From: ATZT02 sp964655115
Lineage (GTDB): Bacteria; Actinomycetota; Actinomycetes; S36-B12; UBA5976
Reading direction: 5' to 3'
NCBI GenBank assembly: GCA_964655115.1
Contig: CAZZKM010000013.1
Location: forward strand, 1-32,302
Length of the DNA stretch: 32,302 bases
In this document: in pieces, positions 8,039-15,466 of the stretch
Layout of the letters: each line of letters begins with the position of its first letter
Position numbering within the stretch: the stretch's first letter is position 1
Notes under the pieces: generated by a model
The model's database searches: none
What the model was told of the DNA's origin: nothing
What the model saw: the letters and a program-made list of their open reading frames with translations, nothing else
Position numbers and translations under genes: made by a program

Positions 8039-8746
8039 ATGAAGATAAGAATTCTAGTTCCTACATATAACGAATTACATACCTTGCCTTCTATTTTGCA
8101 CAGAATCTTTCAAGAGAGCAATGATTTTCATGTTCTAGTCATTGATGATAATTCCCCAGATGGCACTGGAAGACTTGCAGAACAATTAAAAAGCCAATAT
8201 CAAAATCTTGAAGTTTTACATAGAAACAATAAAAATGGTCTTGGAGCCGCTTACATTGAAGGATTTACTAAATCTTTAGAAGAATATGATGTTTTGATTG
8301 AAATGGATGCAGATGGATCTCATGATCCTAAAGATTTGCATCAATTATTAGAAAAAATCAAGGACTTTGATTGTGTACTGGGTTCAAGATGGATACCCGG
8401 AGGCAAAGTAATTAACTGGCCAAAAAGTCGACAAATTTTGTCGCAAGGAGGAAATATTTATGCTCGAGTTATGTTGGGTTTCAAAGTAGGAGACTCAACT
8501 GGAGGCTTTAGGGCATATCGAAGCAGTGCTTTAAAACAAATTGATCTTAATGAAATAGATTCTCAAGGTTATTGCTTCCAAGTTGACATGGTTAGACGAC
8601 TTTTAGAGAAGAAATTATCCATTACTGAGGTGCCTATAACTTTCACAGAAAGAACCATAGGAAGCTCAAAAATGAGTAAAAACATTGTTATAGAGGCATT
8701 TCTAAGGATTGGGCTGTGGGGAATTCAAAGACTCATTCGTAGATAA
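8039..8746 (+). CDS. ppm1: Polyprenol-phosphate mannosyltransferase (Ppm1/DPM1-like, GT2)
   Basis: A 235-residue soluble GT-A glycosyltransferase. Seen in order: RILVPTYNE near the N-terminus, VIDDNSPDGTG (about 34-44), the metal-binding DADGSHDP (about 91-98), SRWIPGGKVINWP (about 117-129), and STGGFRAYR. This pattern is that of dolichol/polyprenol-phosphate mannose synthases, which move mannose from GDP-mannose to a polyprenyl phosphate for later use outside the membrane. No transmembrane anchor follows, as in the free-standing mycobacterial domain. ATG at 8039 lies two bases after the lnt stop. The product probably works with Lnt on exported lipoproteins or glycoconjugates, but that link is inference from gene pairing. 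It ends convergently to gcvP with a 57-bp gap that holds no convincing terminator. Confidence 0.85.
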   Translation: MKIRILVPTYNELHTLPSILHRIFQESNDFHVLVIDDNSPDGTGRLAEQLKSQYQNLEVLHRNNKNGLGAAYIEGFTKSLEEYDVLIEMDADGSHDPKDLHQLLEKIKDFDCVLGSRWIPGGKVINWPKSRQILSQGGNIYARVMLGFKVGDSTGGFRAYRSSALKQIDLNEIDSQGYCFQVDMVRRLLEKKLSITEVPITFTERTIGSSKMSKNIVIEAFLRIGLWGIQRLIRR

Positions 8747-8803
8747 AGACCGATAATGTATGTTATGTAAAGTAAATCTGGTTTAAGACCACGAATGCCT
8801 TTT

Positions 8804-11638
8804 TTATTGGGCGTTGGCGAATTCTCGTGGTGATGGACATGAACAAATCAGGTTTCTATCTCCGTAGGCACCATCAATTCGATTTACAGGTGGCCAATAT
8901 TTCTTGCCACGAAGACCAGAAACAGGAAATACAGCTTTTTCCCTGGAATATTGCCTATTCCACTCACCTGCTATTTCTTCTGCAGTATGAGGTGCATTAC
9001 GCAATGCTGAATCTTCAACTTTGAATTCGCCATTTGCAATTTCATCTATTTCAGCTTTTATGTTTAGCATTGCTTCGACAAAACGATCCAATTCAATTAA
9101 ATCTTCACTTTCAGTAGGTTCAATCATTAAGGTTCCTGCTACTGGAAATGACATAGTAGGCGCGTGGAATCCGTAGTCCATCAATCTCTTTGCGATGTCA
9201 TCAACAGTTACACCTGTTTCTTTAGTTATTTCTCGAATATCCAAAATACATTCATGCGCAATAGTGTTATTTTTTCCCGTGTAAAGAATTGGAAAAGCTT
9301 TAGACAATTTATGTGCTAAATAGTTTGCAGACAAAATTGCACTTGAAGTTGCATCAAATAAACCCTTAGCTCCCATCATTCGTATATACATCCAGGAAAT
9401 TGGCAAAATACCTGCAGATCCATATGGCGCACCACTTATTGGACCAACAACTTTTTCTTTTGGACCACAAATGTCATTTAAAGGATGTGTTGGCAAATAT
9501 GGTGCTAAATGTGCTTTAACACCTACTGGGCCAACTCCTGGTCCTCCACCACCGTGTGGAATACAAAAAGTTTTATGAAGATTCAAATGAGAAACATCTG
9601 CTCCAAATTTCCCCGGTTTTGCTACTGCGACAAGTGCATTCAAATTTGCACCATCGACATAAACTTGTCCCCCAGCATCATGAACCATTTCGCATAATTT
9701 TGTTATGCCTTCTTCAAATACTCCATGAGTTGAAGGATAGGTAACCATAACTGCTGCAAGGTTTTCACGATTTGCGTTAACTTTGTTTTCTAAATCAACT
9801 AAATCAACATCACCAGTTTCAGTGCATTCCACCACTTCAACTTGCATTCCTGCCATAACTGCACTTGCCGCATTTGTTCCGTGTGCACTTGATGGGATTA
9901 GACAAATGTTTCTATGTCCCTGTCCTCTTTGTTCTTGATAAGCACGAATTGCTAATAATCCTGCGAATTCTCCTTGAGATCCGGCATTTGGCTGCAAACT
10001 AATCGCGTCATAACCAGTTATTTCACATAACCATTCTTGTAATTGATTAATTATTTTTTGCCATCCTTTTGATTGTTCAATTGGTGCAAAAGGATGAATT
10101 CCTGCAAGCTCTGGCCAAGTAATAGGTTCCATTTCACTTGCTGCATTTAATTTCATCGTGCATGAACCAAGTGGAATCATTGATCTGTCAAGTGCAACGT
10201 CTTTTTCACTTAAGGATCTAAGCCATCTTAATAAAGCGGTTTCGTTATGGTATCTATTGAAGTGAACATGTGTTAAATATTTGCTTGTTCTTGTTGCTAT
10301 TGAATCATCATGGTTTTCTTGATTTTTAACTTCAGTAGATAAACTTTTTGCAATTTTTTCCATTGTTGATGCATTTGTGGCTTCATCGACAGAGATAGAA
10401 ACATGTGTATTATCAATTTTTCTTATATTTAAACCATTTTGAAGAAATGCATTTAATAATTTATCTGCATTCGATGTTTCAATTAAAACAGTGTCAAAGA
10501 ATTTTTTATGAACAACTTTTTGACCTGAATTTTCAGCCATTTTTGCTACATTTAATGCTTGATTGTGAATTCGTGTAGCAATTGCTTTAAGCCCATTTGG
10601 ACCATGATAGGCAGCATATGTTGCTGCAATTACTGCTAATAAGACTTGAGCAGTACAAATATTGCTAGTTGCTTTACCTCTTCTAATATGTTGTTCTCTT
10701 GTTTGAAGAGCTAAGCGATATGCAGCTCTTCCGGTTGAGTCAACACTTACCCCAACTAATCTTCCCGGAAGTGATCTTGAAAGTTCTTCGGAAACTGACA
10801 TGAATCCTGCATGCGGTCCACCAAAACCAAGTGGAACACCAAATCGCTGTGCACTTCCTACAGCAATAGCAGCACCAAAACTTGTTGGTTCTTTTATTAA
10901 TGTTAAAGCCAGCAAATCCGTTGATGCAATTACAACTATTCCTTTATCTTTACATTTTTTACCAAATGATTCTAAATCTTTAATTGAACCAGAGCTTGTG
11001 GGATAAGAAATTAATACTCCAAAAGCATTATCAATAATATTTTCTTCTTTTATGTCAATTAACTTCACTTCAATACCAATAGGAATTGCACGATTTCTAA
11101 TAACTTCAATAGTTTGAGGATGTGTGTCAATATCTACTAAAAATATATTGGAATCATTCTTTGAACTTCTTTGTGCAAGTCGCATAGCTTCTGCTGCTGC
11201 AGTTGGTTCATCTAACAACGATGCATTAGCTACAGGTAAACCTGTTAAATCTTCAATCATGGTTTGAAAAAGAATTAGTGCCTCAAGACGACCTTGTGAA
11301 ATTTCAGGTTGATAAGGAGTGTAAGCGGTATACCAAGAAGGATTTTCTAAAATATTTCTTCGAATAACTGCAGGAGTTAAACAATTGTAGTAACCAAGAC
11401 CAATAAGACTTGTATTTGTAACATTTTCTAAAGCTAATTGCTTTAGCTCTTGTTGTGCTAATTCTTCACTCAGTGCACTTGGAAGATTCAGTGAGTCTCT
11501 AAATCGAATGGCGCCTGGAATAGTTTTATCGAGCAATTCATCAAGTGATTTAAGACCTAATTCCTTCAACATTAAATCTTGATGAGTTTGATTTGGACCG
11601 ATGTGACGATCTTGGAAAACGAATTCGTTTTTCGACAT
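8804..11638 (-). CDS. gcvP: Glycine dehydrogenase (decarboxylating), P-protein
   Basis: A 944-residue single-chain P-protein of the glycine cleavage system: PLP-dependent decarboxylation of glycine with transfer of the aminomethyl group to lipoylated GcvH. The N-terminal half begins with RHIGPNQ and the C-terminal half carries the PLP lysine K689 in NLHKTFCIPHGGGGPGVGP, plus SAHGTNAASA and VYVDGANLNAL. Length is normal for the fused (non-split) form. ATG at 11638 follows a weak AGGT ribosome-binding site. Its partner gcvH lies about 2.4 kb away with garA, two merR genes and DUF151 between; gcvT is not in the window. The 64-bp gap upstream has no clear promoter, so it may be read from the merR gene. 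No glycine riboswitch fits there. Confidence 0.95.
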   Translation of the reverse strand: MSKNEFVFQDRHIGPNQTHQDLMLKELGLKSLDELLDKTIPGAIRFRDSLNLPSALSEELAQQELKQLALENVTNTSLIGLGYYNCLTPAVIRRNILENPSWYTAYTPYQPEISQGRLEALILFQTMIEDLTGLPVANASLLDEPTAAAEAMRLAQRSSKNDSNIFLVDIDTHPQTIEVIRNRAIPIGIEVKLIDIKEENIIDNAFGVLISYPTSSGSIKDLESFGKKCKDKGIVVIASTDLLALTLIKEPTSFGAAIAVGSAQRFGVPLGFGGPHAGFMSVSEELSRSLPGRLVGVSVDSTGRAAYRLALQTREQHIRRGKATSNICTAQVLLAVIAATYAAYHGPNGLKAIATRIHNQALNVAKMAENSGQKVVHKKFFDTVLIETSNADKLLNAFLQNGLNIRKIDNTHVSISVDEATNASTMEKIAKSLSTEVKNQENHDDSIATRTSKYLTHVHFNRYHNETALLRWLRSLSEKDVALDRSMIPLGSCTMKLNAASEMEPITWPELAGIHPFAPIEQSKGWQKIINQLQEWLCEITGYDAISLQPNAGSQGEFAGLLAIRAYQEQRGQGHRNICLIPSSAHGTNAASAVMAGMQVEVVECTETGDVDLVDLENKVNANRENLAAVMVTYPSTHGVFEEGITKLCEMVHDAGGQVYVDGANLNALVAVAKPGKFGADVSHLNLHKTFCIPHGGGGPGVGPVGVKAHLAPYLPTHPLNDICGPKEKVVGPISGAPYGSAGILPISWMYIRMMGAKGLFDATSSAILSANYLAHKLSKAFPILYTGKNNTIAHECILDIREITKETGVTVDDIAKRLMDYGFHAPTMSFPVAGTLMIEPTESEDLIELDRFVEAMLNIKAEIDEIANGEFKVEDSALRNAPHTAEEIAGEWNRQYSREKAVFPVSGLRGKKYWPPVNRIDGAYGDRNLICSCPSPREFANAQ

Positions 11639-11702
11639 GCTAAAAATGCTACCTATTCTTTTAAGACTTCTTTGCTTATCTAATCCTACTTAAACGTAGA
11701 AT

Positions 11703-12263
11703 TTAGGCAATTGCGTTCTTAGATGCTCTTCTTTGAGCTAATTCATCCAGAAGGTTGTCGTTTAACACCAAATTGCCCTCAGCAGTTTCTGCAGGAAATT
11801 GGGCAAGACTTCCTTCAACTTCTTTCCAAACACTTCCAATTGCGATACCGAATACGCCTTGTCCGCCTTTAACTAAATCAATAACTTCATCATCTGAGGT
11901 GCATTCATAAACTGATGCTCCATCACTGATAAGTGTTAAATTTGATAAATTGTCTGCCCCACGGCTTCTAATTAATTCAACTGCATTACGGATGTTTTGA
12001 AGTGAAACTCCAGTATCAAGTAATCTCTTGATCACTTTTAATACAAGTACATCTGTAAATGAATAAAGTCTTTGTGTGCCTGAACCTTGGGCGGGTCTTA
12101 TGGTTGGTTCAATTAATCCAGTTCTAGCCCAATAATCCAATTGTCGATAACTAATTCCTGCAGCTGAACAAGCAATAGTTCCGCGATAGCCAACACCATC
12201 TGGAATTTTTTTTAAATCTTTAGTTTCAAACAGGGATTGCTGTTTCGCGACATTCTCAGTCAT
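11703..12263 (-). CDS. MerR-family transcriptional regulator (Rv1830-like)
   Basis: A 186-residue MerR-type protein. The winged helix-turn-helix is at about 28-95: YRGTIACSAAGISYRQLDYWARTGLI is split here as ISYRQLDYWARTGLIEP, then SGTQRLYSFTDVLVLKVIKRLLDTGVSL. The C-terminal half is unlike metal-sensing MerR proteins and has no cysteine cluster. Two starts are possible: ATG 12272 or ATG 12263. The purine-rich AAGGGG abuts the first ATG but is well placed, with the following GGGGA, for the second, so 12263 is chosen. It lies upstream of gcvP and downstream of a 105-bp gap with a palindrome. Position and sequence match Rv1830 in the M. tuberculosis gcv region. A role in controlling this locus is inference. 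Confidence 0.82.
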   Translation of the reverse strand: MTENVAKQQSLFETKDLKKIPDGVGYRGTIACSAAGISYRQLDYWARTGLIEPTIRPAQGSGTQRLYSFTDVLVLKVIKRLLDTGVSLQNIRNAVELIRSRGADNLSNLTLISDGASVYECTSDDEVIDLVKGGQGVFGIAIGSVWKEVEGSLAQFPAETAEGNLVLNDNLLDELAQRRASKNAIA

Positions 12264-12344
12264 ATTCCCCATCCCCTTAGGCTGTGTTACAAGAGTAAAC
12301 CAAAGGTAAACACTTTATACACATTTAGCCTGCTAACACGCCGT

Positions 12345-12370
12345 AACTTTAAAGTAGAACTTTAAGGTTA
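12345..12370 (-). promoter_or_regulatory. Palindrome and direct repeats upstream of the second merR gene
   Basis: In the 105-bp gap between DUF151 and the merR gene, TTAAAGTAGAACTTTAA (12349-12365) is a perfect 7-bp inverted repeat around AGA. The octamer AACTTTAA also occurs twice, 13 bp apart (12345 and 12358). A TATAAA-like -10 on the minus strand lies near 12314-12319 with no good -35, putting the palindrome about 50 bases ahead of the predicted start. This suits an activator or autoregulator site, possibly for one of the two MerR proteins. Confidence 0.4.
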
Positions 12371-12377
12371 GACTTGC

Positions 12378-12854
12378 TCACGATTTAAAGTCCTCTGGAT
12401 TAACTTCATCGAGAAACTGACGGAATTTGTCTAGTTCATCTTGTTCTTCAACAGGGATTTCTATACCTGCTGAATTTAAAACATCTACCGCAACCAAAAT
12501 TGGTGCCTCAACCCTCAAAGCAAGAGCAATCGAATCTGAAGGTCTTGCTGAAATCATGGACCCGTTGTCGAAATAAATTTCTGAGTAAAAAATGCCGTCT
12601 TTTAGGGACACGATTTTTACTTCATGAATTTGTCGCTCAAAACTTTTTATAACCTCTAAAAGAAGATCATGGGTTAAAGGCCTGGCTGGAATAACTCCCT
12701 GTTGAGCAAATGCGATAGAAGTTGCCTCCACTGCCCCAATCCAAATTGGCAAATACTTTTGTCCCGGTTCATCTTGCAACAAGATGATTGGTTGATTAGA
12801 AGGCATTTCAACTCGAACCCCAACAACTGAAACCCTTACGAATTCTTGATCCAT
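12378..12854 (-). CDS. DUF151/bifunctional nuclease (BFN) domain protein
   Basis: A 158-residue single-domain protein of the DUF151/BFN family. Family hallmarks are VRVEMPSNQPIILLQDEPG at the N-terminus, LPIWIGAVEATSIAFAQQG (about 36-54), the PLTHDLL segment, and ARPSDSIALALRVEAPI (about 103-119). A plant homologue was described as a bifunctional nuclease, but the biochemical role of the bacterial proteins is unsettled; no classical nuclease motif is evident here. It starts 3 bp after the stop of the upstream merR gene and is clearly in the same transcript with garA. The acidic C-terminal tail (EEQDELDKFRQFLDEVNPED) is typical of actinobacterial versions such as Rv1829. Confidence 0.88.
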   Translation of the reverse strand: MDQEFVRVSVVGVRVEMPSNQPIILLQDEPGQKYLPIWIGAVEATSIAFAQQGVIPARPLTHDLLLEVIKSFERQIHEVKIVSLKDGIFYSEIYFDNGSMISARPSDSIALALRVEAPILVAVDVLNSAGIEIPVEEQDELDKFRQFLDEVNPEDFKS

Positions 12855-12857
12855 TAT

Positions 12858-13577
12858 TTAAATGATTTCACTTTCCAAATCATGATGAACCAGGATTGCA
12901 TGCAACTGATTAGTTAAGTTGGCGATTTCTTTCATCATCTCTTGAGCTTGTTCACTAGCATCAGGTCGTTTGGATCTAGCAAGGGGTGAAACTATTTGCT
13001 TAATTAAGGACACTTCCCTATCGGTTCCTGATTTTAATATTTTCAAATGTCTTGGTTCAATCCCAAATTCTGATAAAGCAGCTATAACTCGCGCCGTTCT
13101 TAACGCGTATTCATCAAAATGTCTATTATCTGCTAAAACTTGAATTAGACCAAAGTCTTGTGCGTCTTTTAGAAATGGCTCACTTATTCCAGTGTTGGCA
13201 ATAATTTCTTCTCTGGTGACTCTTATATTAGATTTTTTATTTGAATTTTCATTGAAATTCAATAGATTACTTGGAACTTTAGGTTTATCTAAAACTTCAT
13301 TAGGAACTGTAAGTCCTCTGTCCATGGCTTCTATATGTTGTTTAATAACTCTTAGTGGCAAGTAATGATCTCTTTGCATTCGAAGTATATATTCAAGCTT
13401 TTGAATATCTGATTGAGAGAATTTTCTGTAACCACTTTTTGTTCTAGCAGGAATAATCAATCCTTCTGCTTCTAAGAAGCGAATCTTGGATATTGAAATA
13501 TCGTTAAATTCCGCTCTAACTTGATTTAACACTTCACCAATGGTGAATAAGTTATCTGATTTTTTAGCTAAAACCAT
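12858..13577 (-). CDS. MerR-family transcriptional regulator (Rv1828-like)
   Basis: A 239-residue regulator with an N-terminal MerR winged helix (about 10-80: FTIGEVLNQVRAEF, ISISKIRFLEAEGLIIP, SGYRKFSQSDIQKLEYILRMQRD). A linker follows, then a second helical domain at about 115-225 typical of Rv1828. It lacks the effector-binding cysteine cluster of metal-sensing relatives. The ATG (13577-13575) directly follows the garA stop codon (TAAATG), so translation is coupled. Homologues in mycobacteria are conserved next to garA, yet their targets are poorly known. The palindromes in front of garA and in front of the second merR are candidate sites. Confidence is high for family, low for specific function. 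Confidence 0.87.
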   Translation of the reverse strand: MVLAKKSDNLFTIGEVLNQVRAEFNDISISKIRFLEAEGLIIPARTKSGYRKFSQSDIQKLEYILRMQRDHYLPLRVIKQHIEAMDRGLTVPNEVLDKPKVPSNLLNFNENSNKKSNIRVTREEIIANTGISEPFLKDAQDFGLIQVLADNRHFDEYALRTARVIAALSEFGIEPRHLKILKSGTDREVSLIKQIVSPLARSKRPDASEQAQEMMKEIANLTNQLHAILVHHDLESEII

Positions 13578-13976
13578 TTAAATTTTTTGCCCAGGCAGAA
13601 GAAAGGTAAATCTATATTTACCAATTTGAATATCGTCTCCAGCTGTTAAATTCGCTTTGTCAACTCGAATAAAATTAACATAAATTCCATTGAGACTATT
13701 TTGATCATTTATATACCAAGCATTATCTTCTTTATTAATAATTGCATGCTTTCTAGAAACTGTTACATCGTCTAAAACAATATTTGAATCATCACTTCTA
13801 CCCAAAGAAACATTATTGCCAGAAATTATGAATCTTTGATTTTTTTGGGGACCTGATCGAACTAGTATTGCAGCACTGTTTGAATCAAGACCACTTAAGT
13901 GACCATCTTCTATTGAAGACAAAGGGCTTGTGTCCAAGGAAACTACCGGAATTGCACCAGTGTTATCCATATTCAT
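13578..13976 (-). CDS. garA: GarA/OdhI-like FHA-domain protein
   Basis: A 132-residue protein with a C-terminal FHA domain (about 50-128): VSLGRSDDSNIVLDDVTVSRKHA, NSLNGIYVN and IQIGKYRF, with the phosphothreonine-binding residues of LGR, SRKH and NG present. GarA/OdhI binds and restrains 2-oxoglutarate dehydrogenase and glutamate enzymes and is switched by Ser/Thr kinases phosphorylating an N-terminal ETTSVFRAD-type motif. That motif is not visible here; the N-terminus has VVSLDTSPLSSIEDG instead. ATG at 13976 is preceded by GGAGG (complement of 13984-13988) at a seven-base spacing, a strong ribosome binding site. It has its own promoter and is the first gene of garA-merR-DUF151. Orthology rests on the FHA domain and synteny. 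Confidence 0.85.
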   Translation of the reverse strand: MNMDNTGAIPVVSLDTSPLSSIEDGHLSGLDSNSAAILVRSGPQKNQRFIISGNNVSLGRSDDSNIVLDDVTVSRKHAIINKEDNAWYINDQNSLNGIYVNFIRVDKANLTAGDDIQIGKYRFTFLLPGQKI

Positions 13977-13995
13977 TACTTGACCTCCACCTCTT

Positions 13996-14035
13996 AATCT
14001 AGGTGAAGACTATAAAAGGGTCAACCTCAGGTTGA
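13996..14035 (-). promoter_or_regulatory. garA promoter with palindrome overlapping the -35
   Basis: On the minus strand TTGACC (14024-14019), a 17-bp spacer and TAGATT (14001-13996) form a good housekeeping-sigma promoter, with start predicted near 13989. The perfect palindrome TCAACCTCAGGTTGA (14021-14035, single-base centre) overlaps four bases of the -35. Binding there would block the polymerase or, for an activator, touch its sigma subunit. It has only a one-base centre and no T-run, so a terminator is unlikely. Confidence 0.55.
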
Positions 14036-14037
14036 GA

Positions 14038-14424
14038 TTATTGGTTTTCAGTTATTTTTAGATATGAAGCGGCATCCATTAAATCTGATAATGAATTTGG
14101 ATCCACGTCACTTACTTTTACCATCCAGCCATTTCCGTATGGATCTGAATTTATAGTTTCTGGTGCATTATTTAACACAGAGTTAACTTCCTTAACAGTT
14201 CCAGAAACCGGTGAGTAAATATCACTTACTGATTTTGTGGATTCAACTTCACCACAAGTTTGGCCAGCGGTTATTTTTGCTCCAACTTTTGGAAGACTTG
14301 CAAAAACCACGTCTCCTAATGCAGATTGAGCAAAATCGGTAATGCCAAAAGTGATAGATCCATCTGCTTCTTGGCGAATCCATTCGTGTTCTTTGGTGTA
14401 TTTAAGTTCGTTAGGAGTATTCAT
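14038..14424 (-). CDS. gcvH: Glycine cleavage system H protein
   Basis: A 128-residue lipoyl-domain protein. Hallmarks are LKYTKEHEWI (7-16), ITDFAQSALGDVVFASLP (28-45) and the lipoyl-lysine segment GEVESTKSVSDIYSP with K64. The C-terminal helix with NGWMVKV is also present. It shuttles the aminomethyl group between P and T proteins and carries electrons to the lipoamide dehydrogenase. ATG at 14424 is preceded by AGAGAGG four bases upstream. It starts 15 bp after the DUF881 gene stop, so it is probably co-transcribed with the pgsA-DUF881 cluster, while garA downstream has its own promoter. Same order as Rv1825-Rv1826-Rv1827. Confidence 0.95.
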   Translation of the reverse strand: MNTPNELKYTKEHEWIRQEADGSITFGITDFAQSALGDVVFASLPKVGAKITAGQTCGEVESTKSVSDIYSPVSGTVKEVNSVLNNAPETINSDPYGNGWMVKVSDVDPNSLSDLMDAASYLKITENQ

Positions 14425-14439
14425 ATGGCCTCTCTGTAT

Positions 14440-15132
14440 TTAGGAATTAGCATATTCTGGAACTTCTAAAGTGACAACTGAGTCTATATCTATATTTGTT
14501 GACTTATAGATGACCACTACCCCATCTGCAGTTTGAATAGTTTCGGCAATTCCCCCGGGAATTTTTAGCGCTGTTTCCAATGTTGCAGGATCTCCGATCA
14601 CATTAATAATGTAAGGCGAGCGAATAGTTTTTTGAGATATTTTTATTCCATCTGGTGCATCTAGAAAATATGTATTACTTACGACTCTGTTTCCATTAAT
14701 TTCGATAGCGACAGCTCCGGCATCCCTTAATTCTTGAATTGCATCTAAGAGAGTAAAAGCACTGACAGAATACAAATCACCTGTGATGCGAATTTGTATT
14801 CCAGGACCACTCACAGGTGCGCTTCCGGATAAAACAATCAATTGGTCAAGACGTCTTTGCGCTGCTTCTCTTGCTTGTTCACTTGAACCATTTTGTAAGG
14901 ATTCTAAAACTTGTTTTTGCTTTACCAATTCTTGTTCTAGGCTGTCTGTTTGTTTTACAAGATCATCTAGAATCAAAACTAATTCATCTTCCCTTGCTGA
15001 AGTAAGTACTTCTGGTTCATCATTTTGCCTAATTGACCAAGTTATTAATAATCCAAGAAAAACAGTCAAGATTACTAAATAGTATTTCTGATAATTTTTC
15101 TTTTTCTTTGTTTTGCTTTTTCTTTTCGCCAT
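14440..15132 (-). CDS. DUF881 membrane-anchored protein (second copy)
   Basis: A 230-residue protein: a very basic N-terminus (MAKRKSKTKKKK), one membrane helix at about 18-34 (YYLVILTVFLGLLITW), a predicted coiled coil at about 47-80, and a DUF881 domain with SGPGIQIRITGD, INGNRVVSNTYFLDAPDG and PYIINVIGDP. Orientation by the positive-inside rule puts the DUF881 domain outside. Function is unknown; in Firmicutes DUF881 genes sit in the cell-division region with the small basic protein, so an envelope or division role is often suggested. The ATG overlaps the small-basic-protein stop by one base. It is the Rv1825-like partner of the DUF881 gene at 15467-16297. Confidence 0.85.
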   Translation of the reverse strand: MAKRKSKTKKKKNYQKYYLVILTVFLGLLITWSIRQNDEPEVLTSAREDELVLILDDLVKQTDSLEQELVKQKQVLESLQNGSSEQAREAAQRRLDQLIVLSGSAPVSGPGIQIRITGDLYSVSAFTLLDAIQELRDAGAVAIEINGNRVVSNTYFLDAPDGIKISQKTIRSPYIINVIGDPATLETALKIPGGIAETIQTADGVVVIYKSTNIDIDSVVTLEVPEYANS

Positions 15133-15464
15133 TATCTATTAAAAAGATTTCTTCTTATTGCCGCAGCGTTAGCAAATATTCGCATTGCTAATACAACTAC
15201 AACACCGGTGGAAAGTTGAGATCCAACTCCTAACTGATCTCCCAAAAATACGATGATTGCTGCAATTGAGATATTACTTAGAAATGAGGTGATAAATATT
15301 CTGTCATCAAAATTATTTTCAAGATTAGCTCTTATTGCACCAAATACTGCATCTAATGCTGCAATTACTGCAATCGGTAAATAAGGTTGTAGCCAAAGTG
15401 GCACAGTTGGATCTAAAACTATTCCAACTATTACACCGATTAATAAGCCAATTACAGGAATCAT
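15132..15464 (-). CDS. sbp: Small basic protein family (DUF1290) membrane protein
   Basis: A 110-residue, almost entirely hydrophobic protein with about three membrane segments (1-17, 27-43, 62-98) and a basic end (AAIRRNLFNR). The pattern IGVIVGIVLDPTVP, then YLPIAVIAALDAVFGAIRANLE, is diagnostic of the small basic protein family seen next to DUF881 genes in Actinomycetota and Firmicutes. Its role is unknown. The ATG at 15464 lies two bases after the stop of the upstream DUF881 gene, and its stop overlaps the next DUF881 start, so all three are made together and may form one membrane complex (inference). Confidence 0.87.
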   Translation of the reverse strand: MIPVIGLLIGVIVGIVLDPTVPLWLQPYLPIAVIAALDAVFGAIRANLENNFDDRIFITSFLSNISIAAIIVFLGDQLGVGSQLSTGVVVVLAMRIFANAAAIRRNLFNR

Positions 15465-15466
15465 AC

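Noticed and set aside
8788..8831. Inverted repeat ACCACGA/TCGTGGT over the ppm1-gcvP convergent end as a shared terminator
   Set aside because: The loop is about 30 bases, the T-run lies inside the loop rather than after the stem, and half the repeat is gcvP coding sequence. A chance repeat is more likely.
11639..11702. Glycine riboswitch ahead of gcvP
   Set aside because: The gap is only 64 bp, and no tandem-aptamer-like conserved sequence is visible.
13978..14040. TCAACCTCAGGTTGA as an intrinsic terminator of gcvH
   Set aside because: A one-base centre cannot form a normal loop and no T-run follows; its overlap with a good -35 suits an operator better.
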